A DNA stretch of 23,003 nt from an uncultured Lachnospiraceae bacterium (GTDB lineage: Bacteria; Bacillota; Clostridia; Lachnospirales; Lachnospiraceae). The stretch's first letter is position 1; each line of letters begins with the position of its first letter. The notes beneath the pieces were generated by a model. That model was not told where the DNA came from. It did not search any database and worked only from the letters and a program-made list of their open reading frames with translations. The translations under genes and the position numbers were made by a program. Of the stretch, positions 6,666 through 14,500 are shown one piece after another. Location: contig CAKRYR010000025.1 of the NCBI GenBank assembly GCA_934432595.1, positions 1 to 23,003 of the forward strand. The letters run 5' to 3'.

Positions 6666-7556
6666 ATGGTTGAAAATTATACTTCTAATAATGATTATGT
6701 GATGGATGATAGACTAAAACCTTATATTGATATGTTAAGATTAGTAAGAAAAATGATGCCAAATAAGGAATATAATTTAGCAATATATGATAAAAAAAGA
6801 CGTCTTGTTTTTTTTGATCCAGGAAATGGCTTTCCAGAGAATACTCGTGATGGAAAGATAAAGTCAAATATTGGTGTTGTATTTAAAGACCCAACAGGAG
6901 CACTAGATAAGGTATTAGATACAGGAGTGATTGTAACAAATCATTTACCAGCTAGTGCAGTAGGCGTTGCAAGATATGGAACCTTAGTTCCAGTGAATGA
7001 TGGAAATGAAGTTATCGGGTGTATAATAACAACTGTAGATGCTGATTCAGTAGAGGATAATCATAATGTTTTGGAAAATTTTAAGAATGCAACTAATAGT
7101 GTACAAGTTGATGTTGATAATATTTCTCAAAGCTATGATAAGATTTTTAATATGATTCAGGATATGGAGAATATGAATACACAAGTTGTTGAGGATTTGG
7201 ATACAACAATTGAAGTACTTAACAAAATAGATGGTAATGCTTCAAAATCAAGAATACTGGCATTAAATGCATCAATAGAGGCAGCTAGAGCAGGTGTGGC
7301 TGGTAGAGGATTTGCAGTTGTTGCTAAGGAAATGGATGTAATGGCTAATAACAGTAGAGAATTATCATTAAATACAAATAAAGCCCTTAAAAATATTACA
7401 TTACATATAAAGGAACTTGGAGAGATAATTAATAATCTAACAGAATTATCAAGTGAGCAACTTGAACATATTAAGGGTATAACAAAGTCCTTAGAAGACG
7501 TTGTAGATGTAACTAAAAATATTGAAACAGAAAGTAACAAGTATAGTATGTTCTAA
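6666..7556 (+). CDS. Soluble methyl-accepting chemotaxis-like protein
   Basis: A 296-residue protein with no membrane segment. Residues 10-130 form a PAS/GAF-like sensor half with GTLVPVNDGNEVIGCIITTV near 105-124. Residues 150-296 are a short coiled-coil signalling half with the receptor hairpin: ILALNASIEAARAG at 197-210 and GRGFAVVAKE at 213-222. These are the conserved CheA/CheW contact sequences. The signalling domain is short compared with transmembrane receptors, and no methylation helices of full length are seen. No che genes are in the window. Such cytosolic proteins may report on chemotaxis or a regulatory kinase; ligand unknown. AAGAGGG precedes the ATG. Confidence 0.8.
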   Translation: MVENYTSNNDYVMDDRLKPYIDMLRLVRKMMPNKEYNLAIYDKKRRLVFFDPGNGFPENTRDGKIKSNIGVVFKDPTGALDKVLDTGVIVTNHLPASAVGVARYGTLVPVNDGNEVIGCIITTVDADSVEDNHNVLENFKNATNSVQVDVDNISQSYDKIFNMIQDMENMNTQVVEDLDTTIEVLNKIDGNASKSRILALNASIEAARAGVAGRGFAVVAKEMDVMANNSRELSLNTNKALKNITLHIKELGEIINNLTELSSEQLEHIKGITKSLEDVVDVTKNIETESNKYSMF

Positions 7557-7598
7557 GAGTTTTGTGTAATTTATCTTCATTAAATGGAGGCTTGGCGG

Positions 7599-7625
7599 AT
7601 GAATATAATAGCAGTAGATGCGTGA
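7599..7625 (+). pseudogene. Probable start of a deleted response-regulator gene
   Basis: GGAGG (7586-7590) is followed after 8 bases by ATG and the eight codons MNIIAVDA before TGA. MNI-AVDDE is a very common N-terminus of LytTR/AraC-type response regulators in this group of bacteria, so this may be what is left after the rest was lost. The evidence is only eight residues plus a good ribosome binding site. Confidence 0.3.
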
Positions 7626-7651
7626 AATATAAAATTACCACTTTAAAAATG

Positions 7652-7680
7652 TTGAGAATAATTTAATTATTGTATATACT
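7652..7680 (+). promoter_or_regulatory. Promoter of the small HTH gene
   Basis: TTGAGA (7652-7657), a 17-base spacer, then TATACT (7675-7680). The start codon lies about 80 bases downstream. Confidence 0.6.
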
Positions 7681-7762
7681 ATAATCAAAGGAACGTTATG
7701 AGGTGCTGTATATGGAACGAAATCTATTTTCAAGAGTTCCTTTACGCTATAGGAGGGTAATA

Positions 7763-8041
7763 ATGAATATCAATATGACACTAGAAGAAGCATTAAATAG
7801 AATACAAGGGCTTGAGAAAGAAAATGAAGATTTAAAAAAACAACTTGAAGTATATAAGAACTATAATTTTGGTGGACGTAAGAAACATGATGCAAAATGG
7901 CAAGCATCATATGCAAAATGGGTTGAATTATATGAGACAGGAATGTCTATGTTAGAGATAGTTGAAAAGTCTGATATTAGTAGAAGAACATGTTATAGAT
8001 ATAAGGCTCATTATGAAGAAGTAAATAAAAAAAGAGGATAA
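7763..8041 (+). CDS. Small coiled-coil/helix-turn-helix protein
   Basis: A 92-residue protein. Residues 5-32 form an amphipathic coiled coil (LEEALNRIQGLEKENEDLKK), followed by GGRKKHDAKW and a probable helix-turn-helix at about 52-82 (GMSMLEIVEKSDISRRTCYRYK). That shape fits a DNA-binding protein related to recombinase or transposase HTH domains, or a plasmid-type regulator. No catalytic domain is present, so it is a stand-alone HTH. ATG 7763 has AGGAGG six bases upstream. A GTG at 7703 would add 20 residues with no better site and is rejected. A terminator follows at 8078. Function unknown. Confidence 0.7.
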   Translation: MNINMTLEEALNRIQGLEKENEDLKKQLEVYKNYNFGGRKKHDAKWQASYAKWVELYETGMSMLEIVEKSDISRRTCYRYKAHYEEVNKKRG

Positions 8042-8077
8042 GTAGGAAAAGGATAATAGAAAAAATAGGATTGATAG

Positions 8078-8113
8078 AGACTAGAACATCAAAAATGTTA
8101 CTAGTCTTATTTT
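8078..8113 (+). terminator. Rho-independent terminator after the HTH gene
   Basis: AGACTAG-AACAT (8078-8089) pairs with ATGTT-A-CTAGTCT (8095-8107), with loop CAAAA and one bulged A. TATTTT follows. Confidence 0.7.
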
Positions 8114-8115
8114 GT

Positions 8116-8201
8116 GTTTCATAGAAAATTGCGTCGCATTTCCTATGAAACGAAACACTACGTGAGGATGTGCAGCTCGCGAAAGGGAACTATTTGTTCT
8201 T
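8116..8201. repeat. GC-richer intergenic repeat, copy 2 (shorter)
   Basis: It has TTGCGTCGCATTTCCTATGAA, CGAAACACTACGTGAGGATG and GCAGCTCGCG in the same order as copy 1 at 5539. The segment that holds the 10-bp stem in copy 1 (about 40-45 bases) is absent, and the repeat ends at ATTTGTTCTT. It sits just after a terminator and before an isolated promoter. Confidence 0.75.
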
Positions 8202-8223
8202 AATAAAAAAGACAAAAAAGTTA

Positions 8224-8277
8224 TTGATACACAATATAATACGATGTATAATCAAAGTGTCAAAAACCGGCATGACA
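8224..8277 (+). promoter_or_regulatory. Strong promoter with operator-like inverted repeat
   Basis: TTGATA (8224-8229), a 17-base spacer, then TATAAT (8247-8252), nearly ideal. Just after it is TGTCA (8258-8262) and TGACA (8273-8277), a 10-base-spaced inverted pair covering the expected transcription start, which could bind a repressor. AGGAAGGAG follows at 8286-8294, but only a stub gene is left behind it. Confidence 0.65.
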
Positions 8278-8303
8278 AAAATTGTAGGAAGGAGATTAAA
8301 AAT

Positions 8304-8336
8304 GTGAAAAACTACAAGATAATAATTCTTAAATAA
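8304..8336 (+). pseudogene. Stub of a deleted gene behind an intact promoter
   Basis: After AGGAAGGAG, ATG at 8302 is followed at once by TGA. The overlapping GTG at 8304 reads ten codons (MKNYKIIILK if the GTG is read as Met) to TAA at 8334. The basic-then-hydrophobic start looks like the beginning of a membrane or exported protein. It could instead be a short leader peptide. Confidence 0.35.
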
Positions 8337-8358
8337 ATATAAAGAGATACATTTTTAT

Positions 8359-8387
8359 TTTACAATGAAAAAAATATATGCTATATT
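8359..8387 (+). promoter_or_regulatory. Promoter of the coiled-coil protein gene
   Basis: TTTACA (8359-8364), a 17-base spacer, then TATATT (8382-8387). The ATG at 8435 follows with GAGAGG as ribosome binding site. Confidence 0.5.
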
Positions 8388-8434
8388 TTTAAATATAGGA
8401 TTTAAGATGAATAATTAGAATTGAGAGGTTAACT

Positions 8435-8815
8435 ATGGAAGAAAATAAATTATTAAAAGAGATATATGATAAAATTCAAAGTATAGATAATAGGATGGAT
8501 GCCATGGAGAATAAAATGGATGCCATGGAGAATAAAATGGATGTTATGGAAAAACAAATGCTTGGAATGCAAAATTCAATAAGTGGAATGAATAAAGAAA
8601 TAAAGAAACTTAATGATAAAACAGATAGGATAGAAATAATATTAGAAAGTGAAACAAATCCAGATATAAAAGCAATTGCAGAAGGTCACCTTGATTTAGT
8701 AAGAAAATTAGAAGATGCGACAGCTATTAGTAAGGATAAAGAGACGATTAAGTTGCGAGTTAATGCTCTTGAAAGAGAAGTAAAGATAATAAAAATGGCA
8801 CTTGAAATTAAGTAA
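8435..8815 (+). CDS. Coiled-coil protein with MDAMENK heptad repeats
   Basis: A 126-residue, highly charged, all-helical protein with no signal peptide or membrane segment. Residues 5-75 are continuous heptads including MDAMENK twice exactly (residues 21-34) and a diverged third unit; a second helix covers 80-126. It resembles small hypothetical coiled-coil proteins common in Clostridia, for which I know no function. The heptads arise from 21-bp tandem repeats (8495-8557). In the same frame after the stop, 8825-8932 stays open and could be an old extension. Confidence 0.7.
   Translation: MEENKLLKEIYDKIQSIDNRMDAMENKMDAMENKMDVMEKQMLGMQNSISGMNKEIKKLNDKTDRIEIILESETNPDIKAIAEGHLDLVRKLEDATAISKDKETIKLRVNALEREVKIIKMALEIK
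8495..8557 (+). repeat. 21-bp tandem repeat inside the coiled-coil gene
   Basis: Two identical 21-base units (8495-8515 and 8516-8536, each starting ATGGATGCCATGGAG) plus a diverged third (8537-8557). Each unit is three helical heptad-length residue sets (7 codons), so copy-number change would lengthen the coil without breaking the frame. Confidence 0.9.
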
Positions 8816-8824
8816 GTAATCTAG

Positions 8825-8932
8825 AATAAAGTAAAAGCATTTGAGAAAATTGTTAATTGTGATAAAGATATTATTAAATCTAAGACAGAGAATAATATGC
8901 TGCTACAACAACAGATACTAGAAAATATTTGA
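8825..8932 (+). pseudogene. Open coding-like scrap after the coiled-coil gene
   Basis: The frame of the preceding gene is open again from 8825 to TGA 8930-8932, giving a lysine- and glutamine-rich helical peptide that ends LLQQQILENI. It has no start codon with a ribosome binding site. It may be a lost C-terminal part of the same gene or chance. Confidence 0.2.
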
Positions 8933-8967
8933 CTAGAAATAAAACTTATTATTTAAACGGTAAATAA

Positions 8968-9008
8968 AAAGGGTAAACCAAATTATTAAAATATATGGTT
9001 TACCCTTT
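8968..9008 (-). terminator. Terminator of the purine permease gene (possibly bidirectional)
   Basis: AAAGGGTAAACCA (8968-8980) pairs perfectly with TGGTTTACCCTTT (8996-9008). On the minus strand it is followed by TTTTTATTT, so it fits best as the end of the minus-strand gene starting at 10443. Confidence 0.8.
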
Positions 9009-9078
9009 CTTTGAATAGATATTAACACTTATATCGTAAGGATATTTTTAAATGTACAATTATACGTAATTTTTATTT

Positions 9079-10443
9079 TTATAAGAAGATATATTTTAAT
9101 ATAAATAGTACACACAAAACTGCCATAAGAGGTGAAATGTTTTTAGTCTTCTTACAGAATAGATTAATTACTACATATGATATAATTCCGATAGCTATTC
9201 CTTCAGATATACTATAGAAAAGAACCATAGATATTAAGCAAAGGATAGCAGGTATTGCTTCTGTAAAATTATCTTCATCAAATTTAATATCTGATATAGA
9301 AGTAAACATTAACATTCCTACAAATATTAAAGCTGGAGCTGTTGCAAATCCAGGTATAGCTGTAAATATAGGAGCAAAGAATGCTGATATAAGGAATAAT
9401 ACAGCAGTTGTAACAGCAGTTAGTCCAGTACGTCCGCCAGCAGCTACACCAGCAGATGATTCGACAAATGTAGTTGTTGTAGAAGTTCCAAATACAGCTC
9501 CAGCAGTAGTAGCTATAGCATCTGCAAGAAGTGCTTGTTTAGCATTTGGAACACGTCCTTCTTTATCTAACATATTTGCTTTATTTGATACACCGATTAA
9601 AGTACCAAGTGTGTCAAACATATCTACGAATAAAAATGATAATAGAATAACTATAAAGTTAACTATATTTACATTATTAAAGTCTGCTCCAAAACATTTT
9701 CCAAAAGTTTTACCTAGTTTAGTAAAATCAGTAATTGCAAATGAAGGATATAGACTAAAGAATCCAGCATCTGGATTAGGCACATATACTCCAATTGCTT
9801 GACATATCATACCCATTACCCAAGTAGATAGAATACCTATTAATATAGAACCTTTTACTTTTTTAATATATAGTATGATAGTAATAAATAATCCGATTAT
9901 CGCAAGCAAAGCAGCTATACCTGCAGTGTTAAAATCTTTTCTAAAGTTGGTAATACTAGTAAGTGTTGATTCATTATTTACAACAATATGGGCGTTTTGT
10001 AAACCGATAAATGCGATAAATAAACCGATTCCAACAGCGATAGCTCTTTTTAAAGATAATGGAATTGAATTTAGGATTGCTTCACGAACACTTGTTAATG
10101 ATAAGACTATAAAGATTACACCTTCGATAAATACAGCTAATAAGGCGATTCGCCAAGAATACTTATACTGAATACATACAGTGAATGCAAAGAATGCATT
10201 TAGACCCATTCCAGCGGATAGCGCAAATGGTAGATTGGCTAAAAACGCCATTGCCATTGTTCCTACAAAAGATGCGAATGCAGTTGCAATTAAAACTGCG
10301 GTGGTATCCATACCAGCTTTACCAAGTATGTTAGGGTTTACTGCCAGGATATAAGCCATGGTTAAGAAGGTGGTTATACCTGCCATAATTTCTTTTTGAA
10401 CAGTAGTGTTGTGTTGCTTCAGTTTGAAGATACGTTCTAGCAT
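9079..10443 (-). CDS. NCS2-family purine permease (PbuG/AzgA-like)
   Basis: A 454-residue, multi-pass membrane transporter of the NCS2/AzgA group (COG2252), which imports guanine, hypoxanthine or adenine with protons. Diagnostic sequences are ITTFLTMAYILAVNP near residues 23-37, LSAGMGLNAFFAFTV near 75-89, and GTSTTTTFVESSAGVAAGG near 319-337. About 12-14 hydrophobic segments are seen. Length is typical. AAAGGGAGGG lies about 9 bases upstream of the ATG. The exact base transported cannot be assigned. I searched the leader for a purine riboswitch and saw none. Confidence 0.9.
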   Translation of the reverse strand: MLERIFKLKQHNTTVQKEIMAGITTFLTMAYILAVNPNILGKAGMDTTAVLIATAFASFVGTMAMAFLANLPFALSAGMGLNAFFAFTVCIQYKYSWRIALLAVFIEGVIFIVLSLTSVREAILNSIPLSLKRAIAVGIGLFIAFIGLQNAHIVVNNESTLTSITNFRKDFNTAGIAALLAIIGLFITIILYIKKVKGSILIGILSTWVMGMICQAIGVYVPNPDAGFFSLYPSFAITDFTKLGKTFGKCFGADFNNVNIVNFIVILLSFLFVDMFDTLGTLIGVSNKANMLDKEGRVPNAKQALLADAIATTAGAVFGTSTTTTFVESSAGVAAGGRTGLTAVTTAVLFLISAFFAPIFTAIPGFATAPALIFVGMLMFTSISDIKFDEDNFTEAIPAILCLISMVLFYSISEGIAIGIISYVVINLFCKKTKNISPLMAVLCVLFILKYIFL

Positions 10444-10473
10444 TAAAATGCCCTCCCTTTTTAATAGTTAATA

Positions 10474-10515
10474 TACTCTTGGATTTTTTTGCATATATAA
10501 AAGAATCTGAGAGTA
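10474..10515 (+). other. Hairpin in the leader region of the purine permease gene
   Basis: TACTCTTGGATTTTTTT (10474-10490) faces AAAAGAATCTGAGAGTA (10499-10515). All three non-Watson-Crick positions become G:U wobbles when read on the plus strand, but mismatches on the minus strand. That suggests a plus-strand transcript, antisense to the permease leader. A 12-bp palindrome ACATTATAATGT (10515-10526) abuts it. Role unknown. Confidence 0.35.
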
Positions 10516-10590
10516 CATTATAATGTTTTTTATTTCTGACGCTATTAGTATATATAAAAATGTCTGATTTTAAAAGAGTAAATGTTGAAT

Positions 10591-10746
10591 TTATGTAAAA
10601 TTCGTGCAAAAAGTAGAAAAATTACACATAATCTGATAATTGTTTGTATGAAGTGTACAAACTTGTATCGTATTCTTCTCGACAAGTCGTTTATGAATGA
10701 GGATTAATGTGAATAATGTGTTGAAAAATAAATAAGAGAAAGTCAT
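10591..10746 (-). CDS. Possible small ORF, 51 codons, with good ribosome binding site
   Basis: On the minus strand ATAGGAGGAAGTCAAATATG gives a good ribosome binding site and start. The frame runs 51 codons to TAA at 10591-10593. The predicted peptide starts MTFSYLFFNTLFTLILIHKR, a hydrophobic segment followed by a Thr/Cys/His-rich tail. It lies upstream of, and in the same direction as, the purine permease, so it could be a leader peptide. Amino acid composition is unlike its neighbours, so it may be chance. Confidence 0.2.
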   Translation of the reverse strand: MTFSYLFFNTLFTLILIHKRLVEKNTIQVCTLHTNNYQIMCNFSTFCTNFT

Positions 10747-10787
10747 ATTTGACTTCCTCCTATCCTTTTTTGTGTATGTAAGATAGA

Positions 10788-10836
10788 TTGACTTGAAAAA
10801 ATTTGTATGTTATAATTGATTTCGTTGAACAAACGA
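10788..10836 (+). promoter_or_regulatory. Promoter and putative TetR operator of the regulator-pump unit
   Basis: TTGACT (10788-10793), a 17-base spacer, and TATAAT (10811-10816) form a near-ideal promoter. TCGTT (10822-10826) and AACGA (10832-10836) are an inverted pair with a 5-base centre lying on the expected transcription start, the place for autorepression by a TetR protein. Direct binding is inferred. Confidence 0.7.
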
Positions 10837-10863
10837 TGAATGAAAGGTGAAAGTATAAATTTT

Positions 10864-11490
10864 ATGGGAACAAAAGTCAATATGAGAGAGGCTCAGGCAG
10901 CTGAAACAAAAAGTAAGTTGCTAAAATCAGCAACGAGTCTATTTGCAGAAAAGGGATATAAGGGAATTTCAGTAAGAGAGATTAGTAGGAATGTTAATTT
11001 TGCGGATGGCATTCTATATCATTATTTTCCAGGTGGTAAGAAAGAAATATTTAGTGAAGTTGTAGAGACAAGTGTAAAGAAGATAATAATGGAGATGGGT
11101 GCTAAAAATCCTATAGAACAGTATATTAATAAACCCTTAGAGATGGCTTTAGAAAATTATTATGATACTTGTATGGAAGTAATAGATAATAATATGGATA
11201 TTATCAAAATATTATTTCGAGTAAATGAAATTAAAGAAATGGTTACTGAAGAGATGTTATTAAGGATTGCAGAGGCAAATACCGATTATATAGAGAAGCT
11301 ATTGATTAAGAAGTATGAATTAGGAGAAGTAAAAAATATGGATTTTAAGGTGGCTTCTATGACAGTAAAGGATGTAGTTATAAAGTATGCCGTTTCAAAA
11401 ATATTTGGACTTACAGAATGTTATGCACATGATTTATCAATTAAAGAGAGAATTATAAAATATCAAGTTGAAATATGGAAATCTAATTAA
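10864..11490 (+). CDS. TetR-family transcriptional regulator
   Basis: A 208-residue protein from ATG 10864; ATG 10840 would add 8 residues. The N-terminal domain at about residues 12-60 is a typical TetR DNA-binding fold: KSKLLKSATSLFAEKGYKG, then the HTH with ISVREISRNVNF and ADGILYHYFPGGKKEIF. The rest is an all-helical ligand domain without known signature. It precedes an RND pump with a 100-base gap in the same direction, so it most likely represses itself and the pump until a pump substrate binds. AAAGGTG sits 13 bases before ATG 10864 (slightly long) and 10840 has no clear site. Confidence 0.85.
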   Translation: MGTKVNMREAQAAETKSKLLKSATSLFAEKGYKGISVREISRNVNFADGILYHYFPGGKKEIFSEVVETSVKKIIMEMGAKNPIEQYINKPLEMALENYYDTCMEVIDNNMDIIKILFRVNEIKEMVTEEMLLRIAEANTDYIEKLLIKKYELGEVKNMDFKVASMTVKDVVIKYAVSKIFGLTECYAHDLSIKERIIKYQVEIWKSN

Positions 11491-11591
11491 AGTAGTACAA
11501 GTTTAGGAAAGAAATTATTTAAATTAGATACAAATTTTAAAATGAAATATACAAAGTAATACCCAAAATAATATATAGGAGGCTTAGTAAA

Positions 11592-14500
11592 GTGACAAAA
11601 TTATTTGTAAAGAAACCTTATTTTATTTTAGTTGCTATTATTATTGTATTAACAGTAGGTGGCGTAAGCTTAAGTAAAATGCAGACAGATATGCTTCCAG
11701 AGTTAGAATTGCCATATATGGCAGTTATTACAACAGAGATTGGAGCATCACCTGAGAAGGTGGAAAAGGATGTAACTAGTGTATTGGAGAGCACGTTGGG
11801 AGTTTTAAGTGGAGTTGAGAGTATTACAAGTACTTCAGCTAATAACTATAGTATGGTTTTATTAGAATTAGCCGAAGATACAGATCTAGAAGTTGCATTA
11901 GTACGTGTGTCTAAAGCAATAAATGCTATTGATTTACCAGAGGGATGTGGAACACCTAATGTAATTGAGGCAAATGCTGATATGATGCCTATAATTAGTG
12001 CTAGTATTAGCTACAAGGGAAAGAATATAAAGGAATTATCTAAGATAGCTGAGAATGATATTATTCCTTATATTGAGCGTCAAGATGGAGTTGCAAGTGT
12101 ATCGTCTAATGGTATGATTAAAGACTCTATTGAGATACGTCTTAATCAAAAGAAAATAGATAAGGTTAATGATAAAATTCTTGACTCAGCAAATGATAAA
12201 TTAGCAGATGCTAGTAAGAAAATAGATAAAGCCAAGAAAGAACTAAAAAAAGGGAAGAGTAAATTAGATGACGGTGAAAAGAGCCTAAAGAAAAAACAAG
12301 AAGATACTAATAAAAAATTGTCTGAGGCGTCTACTCAGTTAAATAAGGCGCAAGCTACAAAGGCTGCATATGAAGCTTCAGCTAATAGTTTAAAAGCGAA
12401 TAAAAGTGCTTTACAAGCAGAGAAAAATGCATATAAAAAAGCGAAGATAGAAGATAATTATAAAACGATAAATGAAGCATTTACACAATTTAATAAGAAT
12501 TTTGGGGCAGTTGCACAGCAAGCAGGTGTAGATATTCCAAAAGATATTGAGGATGCTGTAAGTGATAAGAAAAAATTAGAAGAATTTATTAGTTTTGTTA
12601 AGAAAATGGGAGCTGGCGATCAGGTGTCAGCTATGAATTATGATGCATTGAAGAAAATGAATGATATAGTAAAGGTTAGAATTCCTCAGATAGATGCAGA
12701 GATAACTAATCTTGATACAAAGATTATGATTTCTGATATGACATTGAAAACACTTAATGATAAGATGGACGGCCTAGATGATAAGCAATCACAACTTACT
12801 GCGGCAGGTTATTCAGCATCAGCAGGATTTGGTGCAGGTCAGGCACAGATTTCATCAGGTAAAGAACAATTAAAGAAAGCTGAGGAAGAACTAGATACAG
12901 CTCAGAAACAACTTGATGATTCAAGAAAGGCAGTAATTGAGAATGCAAATATAGATAAACTATTAAGTATAGATACTCTTTCTGCTATGATAACAGCTCA
13001 GAACTTTACTATGCCAGCAGGATATATTGATGATAAAGATGATACACAGTGGCTAGTAGAAGTTGGTGATAATTTTGAAAGTAAAAAACAATTATCAGGT
13101 TTGGTTTTAACTAAACTAGATAAAGTAGGTAAAATTAAGATATCTGATGTAGCAGATATTGTAGAATTAGATAATAGTGGAGATAGATATGCAAAAGTTA
13201 ATGGCACAGATGCTATATTATTAGCTATATATAAAACAAGTACAGCTAATACAAGTGCTGTTTCAGAAGGAGTTCAGAAAGCATTTAAAGAACTTGGTAA
13301 AGAATATGATGGATTAGACTTTAGTATTATGATGAACCAAGGTGATTATATTTCTATTATAATAGAGAGTGTGCTTAGTAGTATTTTATTAGGTGCGATA
13401 TTAGCAATTATTGTTCTTGCACTATTCCTAAAGGACGTTAAACCAACTGCTATTGTTGCATTTAGTATACCATTTAGTGTGTTATTTGCTATCGTAATAA
13501 TGTATTTTACAGATATTAATATTAATGTTATGTCATTAGCTGGTCTTGCACTGGGAATTGGTATGTTGGTTGATAACTCAATAGTAGTAATGGAGAATAT
13601 ATATCGTTTGCGAAATAAAGGAATACCTGCTCCAAAGGCAGCAGTACAGGGTACAAAACAAGTGGCAGGTCCAATTATTGCGTCAACTATAACAACTATA
13701 TGTGTATTTTTACCAATGGTATATTCTTCAGGTATGGTTAAGCAGTTGTTAATACCATTTACATTTACTATTTCATATGCATTATGTGCATCATTAATAG
13801 TTGCACTTACTGTTGTTCCAGCATTGGGCTCAGTTATGTTGAAAAAGACAAAGAATATTAAGATGAAATGGTTTGAAAAATTCAAAGAAGTATATGGAAG
13901 ATTTCTAGGAGCTTGTTTGAATCATAAGTGGATACCACTTAGTATATCAATAATCTTACTTGTAATATGTGTTGTTCAGGCACTTAATTCAGGATTGGTT
14001 ATGATGGATGATATGGAGAGTAATCAGATAAGCATAACTCTTAAATTAGATGAAGAAACTGAGAGAGAAGAGGCTTATAAAATAGCAGATGAATTAATGG
14101 ATAAAGTATTAGAGGTAGATGGAATTAGTAAGATATCCGCAAATGATGGTGGTGGAAGTTTGATGGCTAGTGTGATGGGAATGGATATGTCTGAAAACTT
14201 CACATCATTTTCAATAAATGTACTTACCGATGATGACGTTAAGACTGTGAAGCAATTTAAGAAAGTTAGAAAAGATCTTGAAAAGAAAACTAAAAATATA
14301 AAATGTGAAGAATTAACTATTTCAGGTTCTGCTATGGGAGGTATGTCCTCTGTATTAGGTGGAGGAATGACAGTTAATATATATGGTAAGAAGCAAGATA
14401 ATCTTATCAAAATTAGTCAAGATGTTATGAAAATGATGGATGAAGTTAAGGGGCTTGAGAATCCTACTAATGGATTGGATGAGAATAGGAAATTACTTCA

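Noticed and set aside
7157..7540. 127-codon minus-strand frame under the chemoreceptor-like gene
   Set aside because: It is the Ser/Ile/Leu-rich shadow of a conserved signalling domain; no independent support.
8351..8418. Small ORF starting MKKIYAIFLNIG
   Set aside because: No ribosome binding site, only 17 codons, and it overlaps a better-supported promoter.
8495..8557. Tandem repeat as a CRISPR array
   Set aside because: Units are 21 bases, contiguous, coding and without spacers.
10444..10620. Purine riboswitch before the purine permease
   Set aside because: I looked on the minus strand for the conserved core of the purine aptamer (the paired loops and the TTCTAC-type joining region) and did not find it in the right order.
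13346..13885. 179-codon minus-strand frame within the RND gene
   Set aside because: Shadow frame opposite conserved membrane segments; composition typical of a complement of hydrophobic coding sequence.
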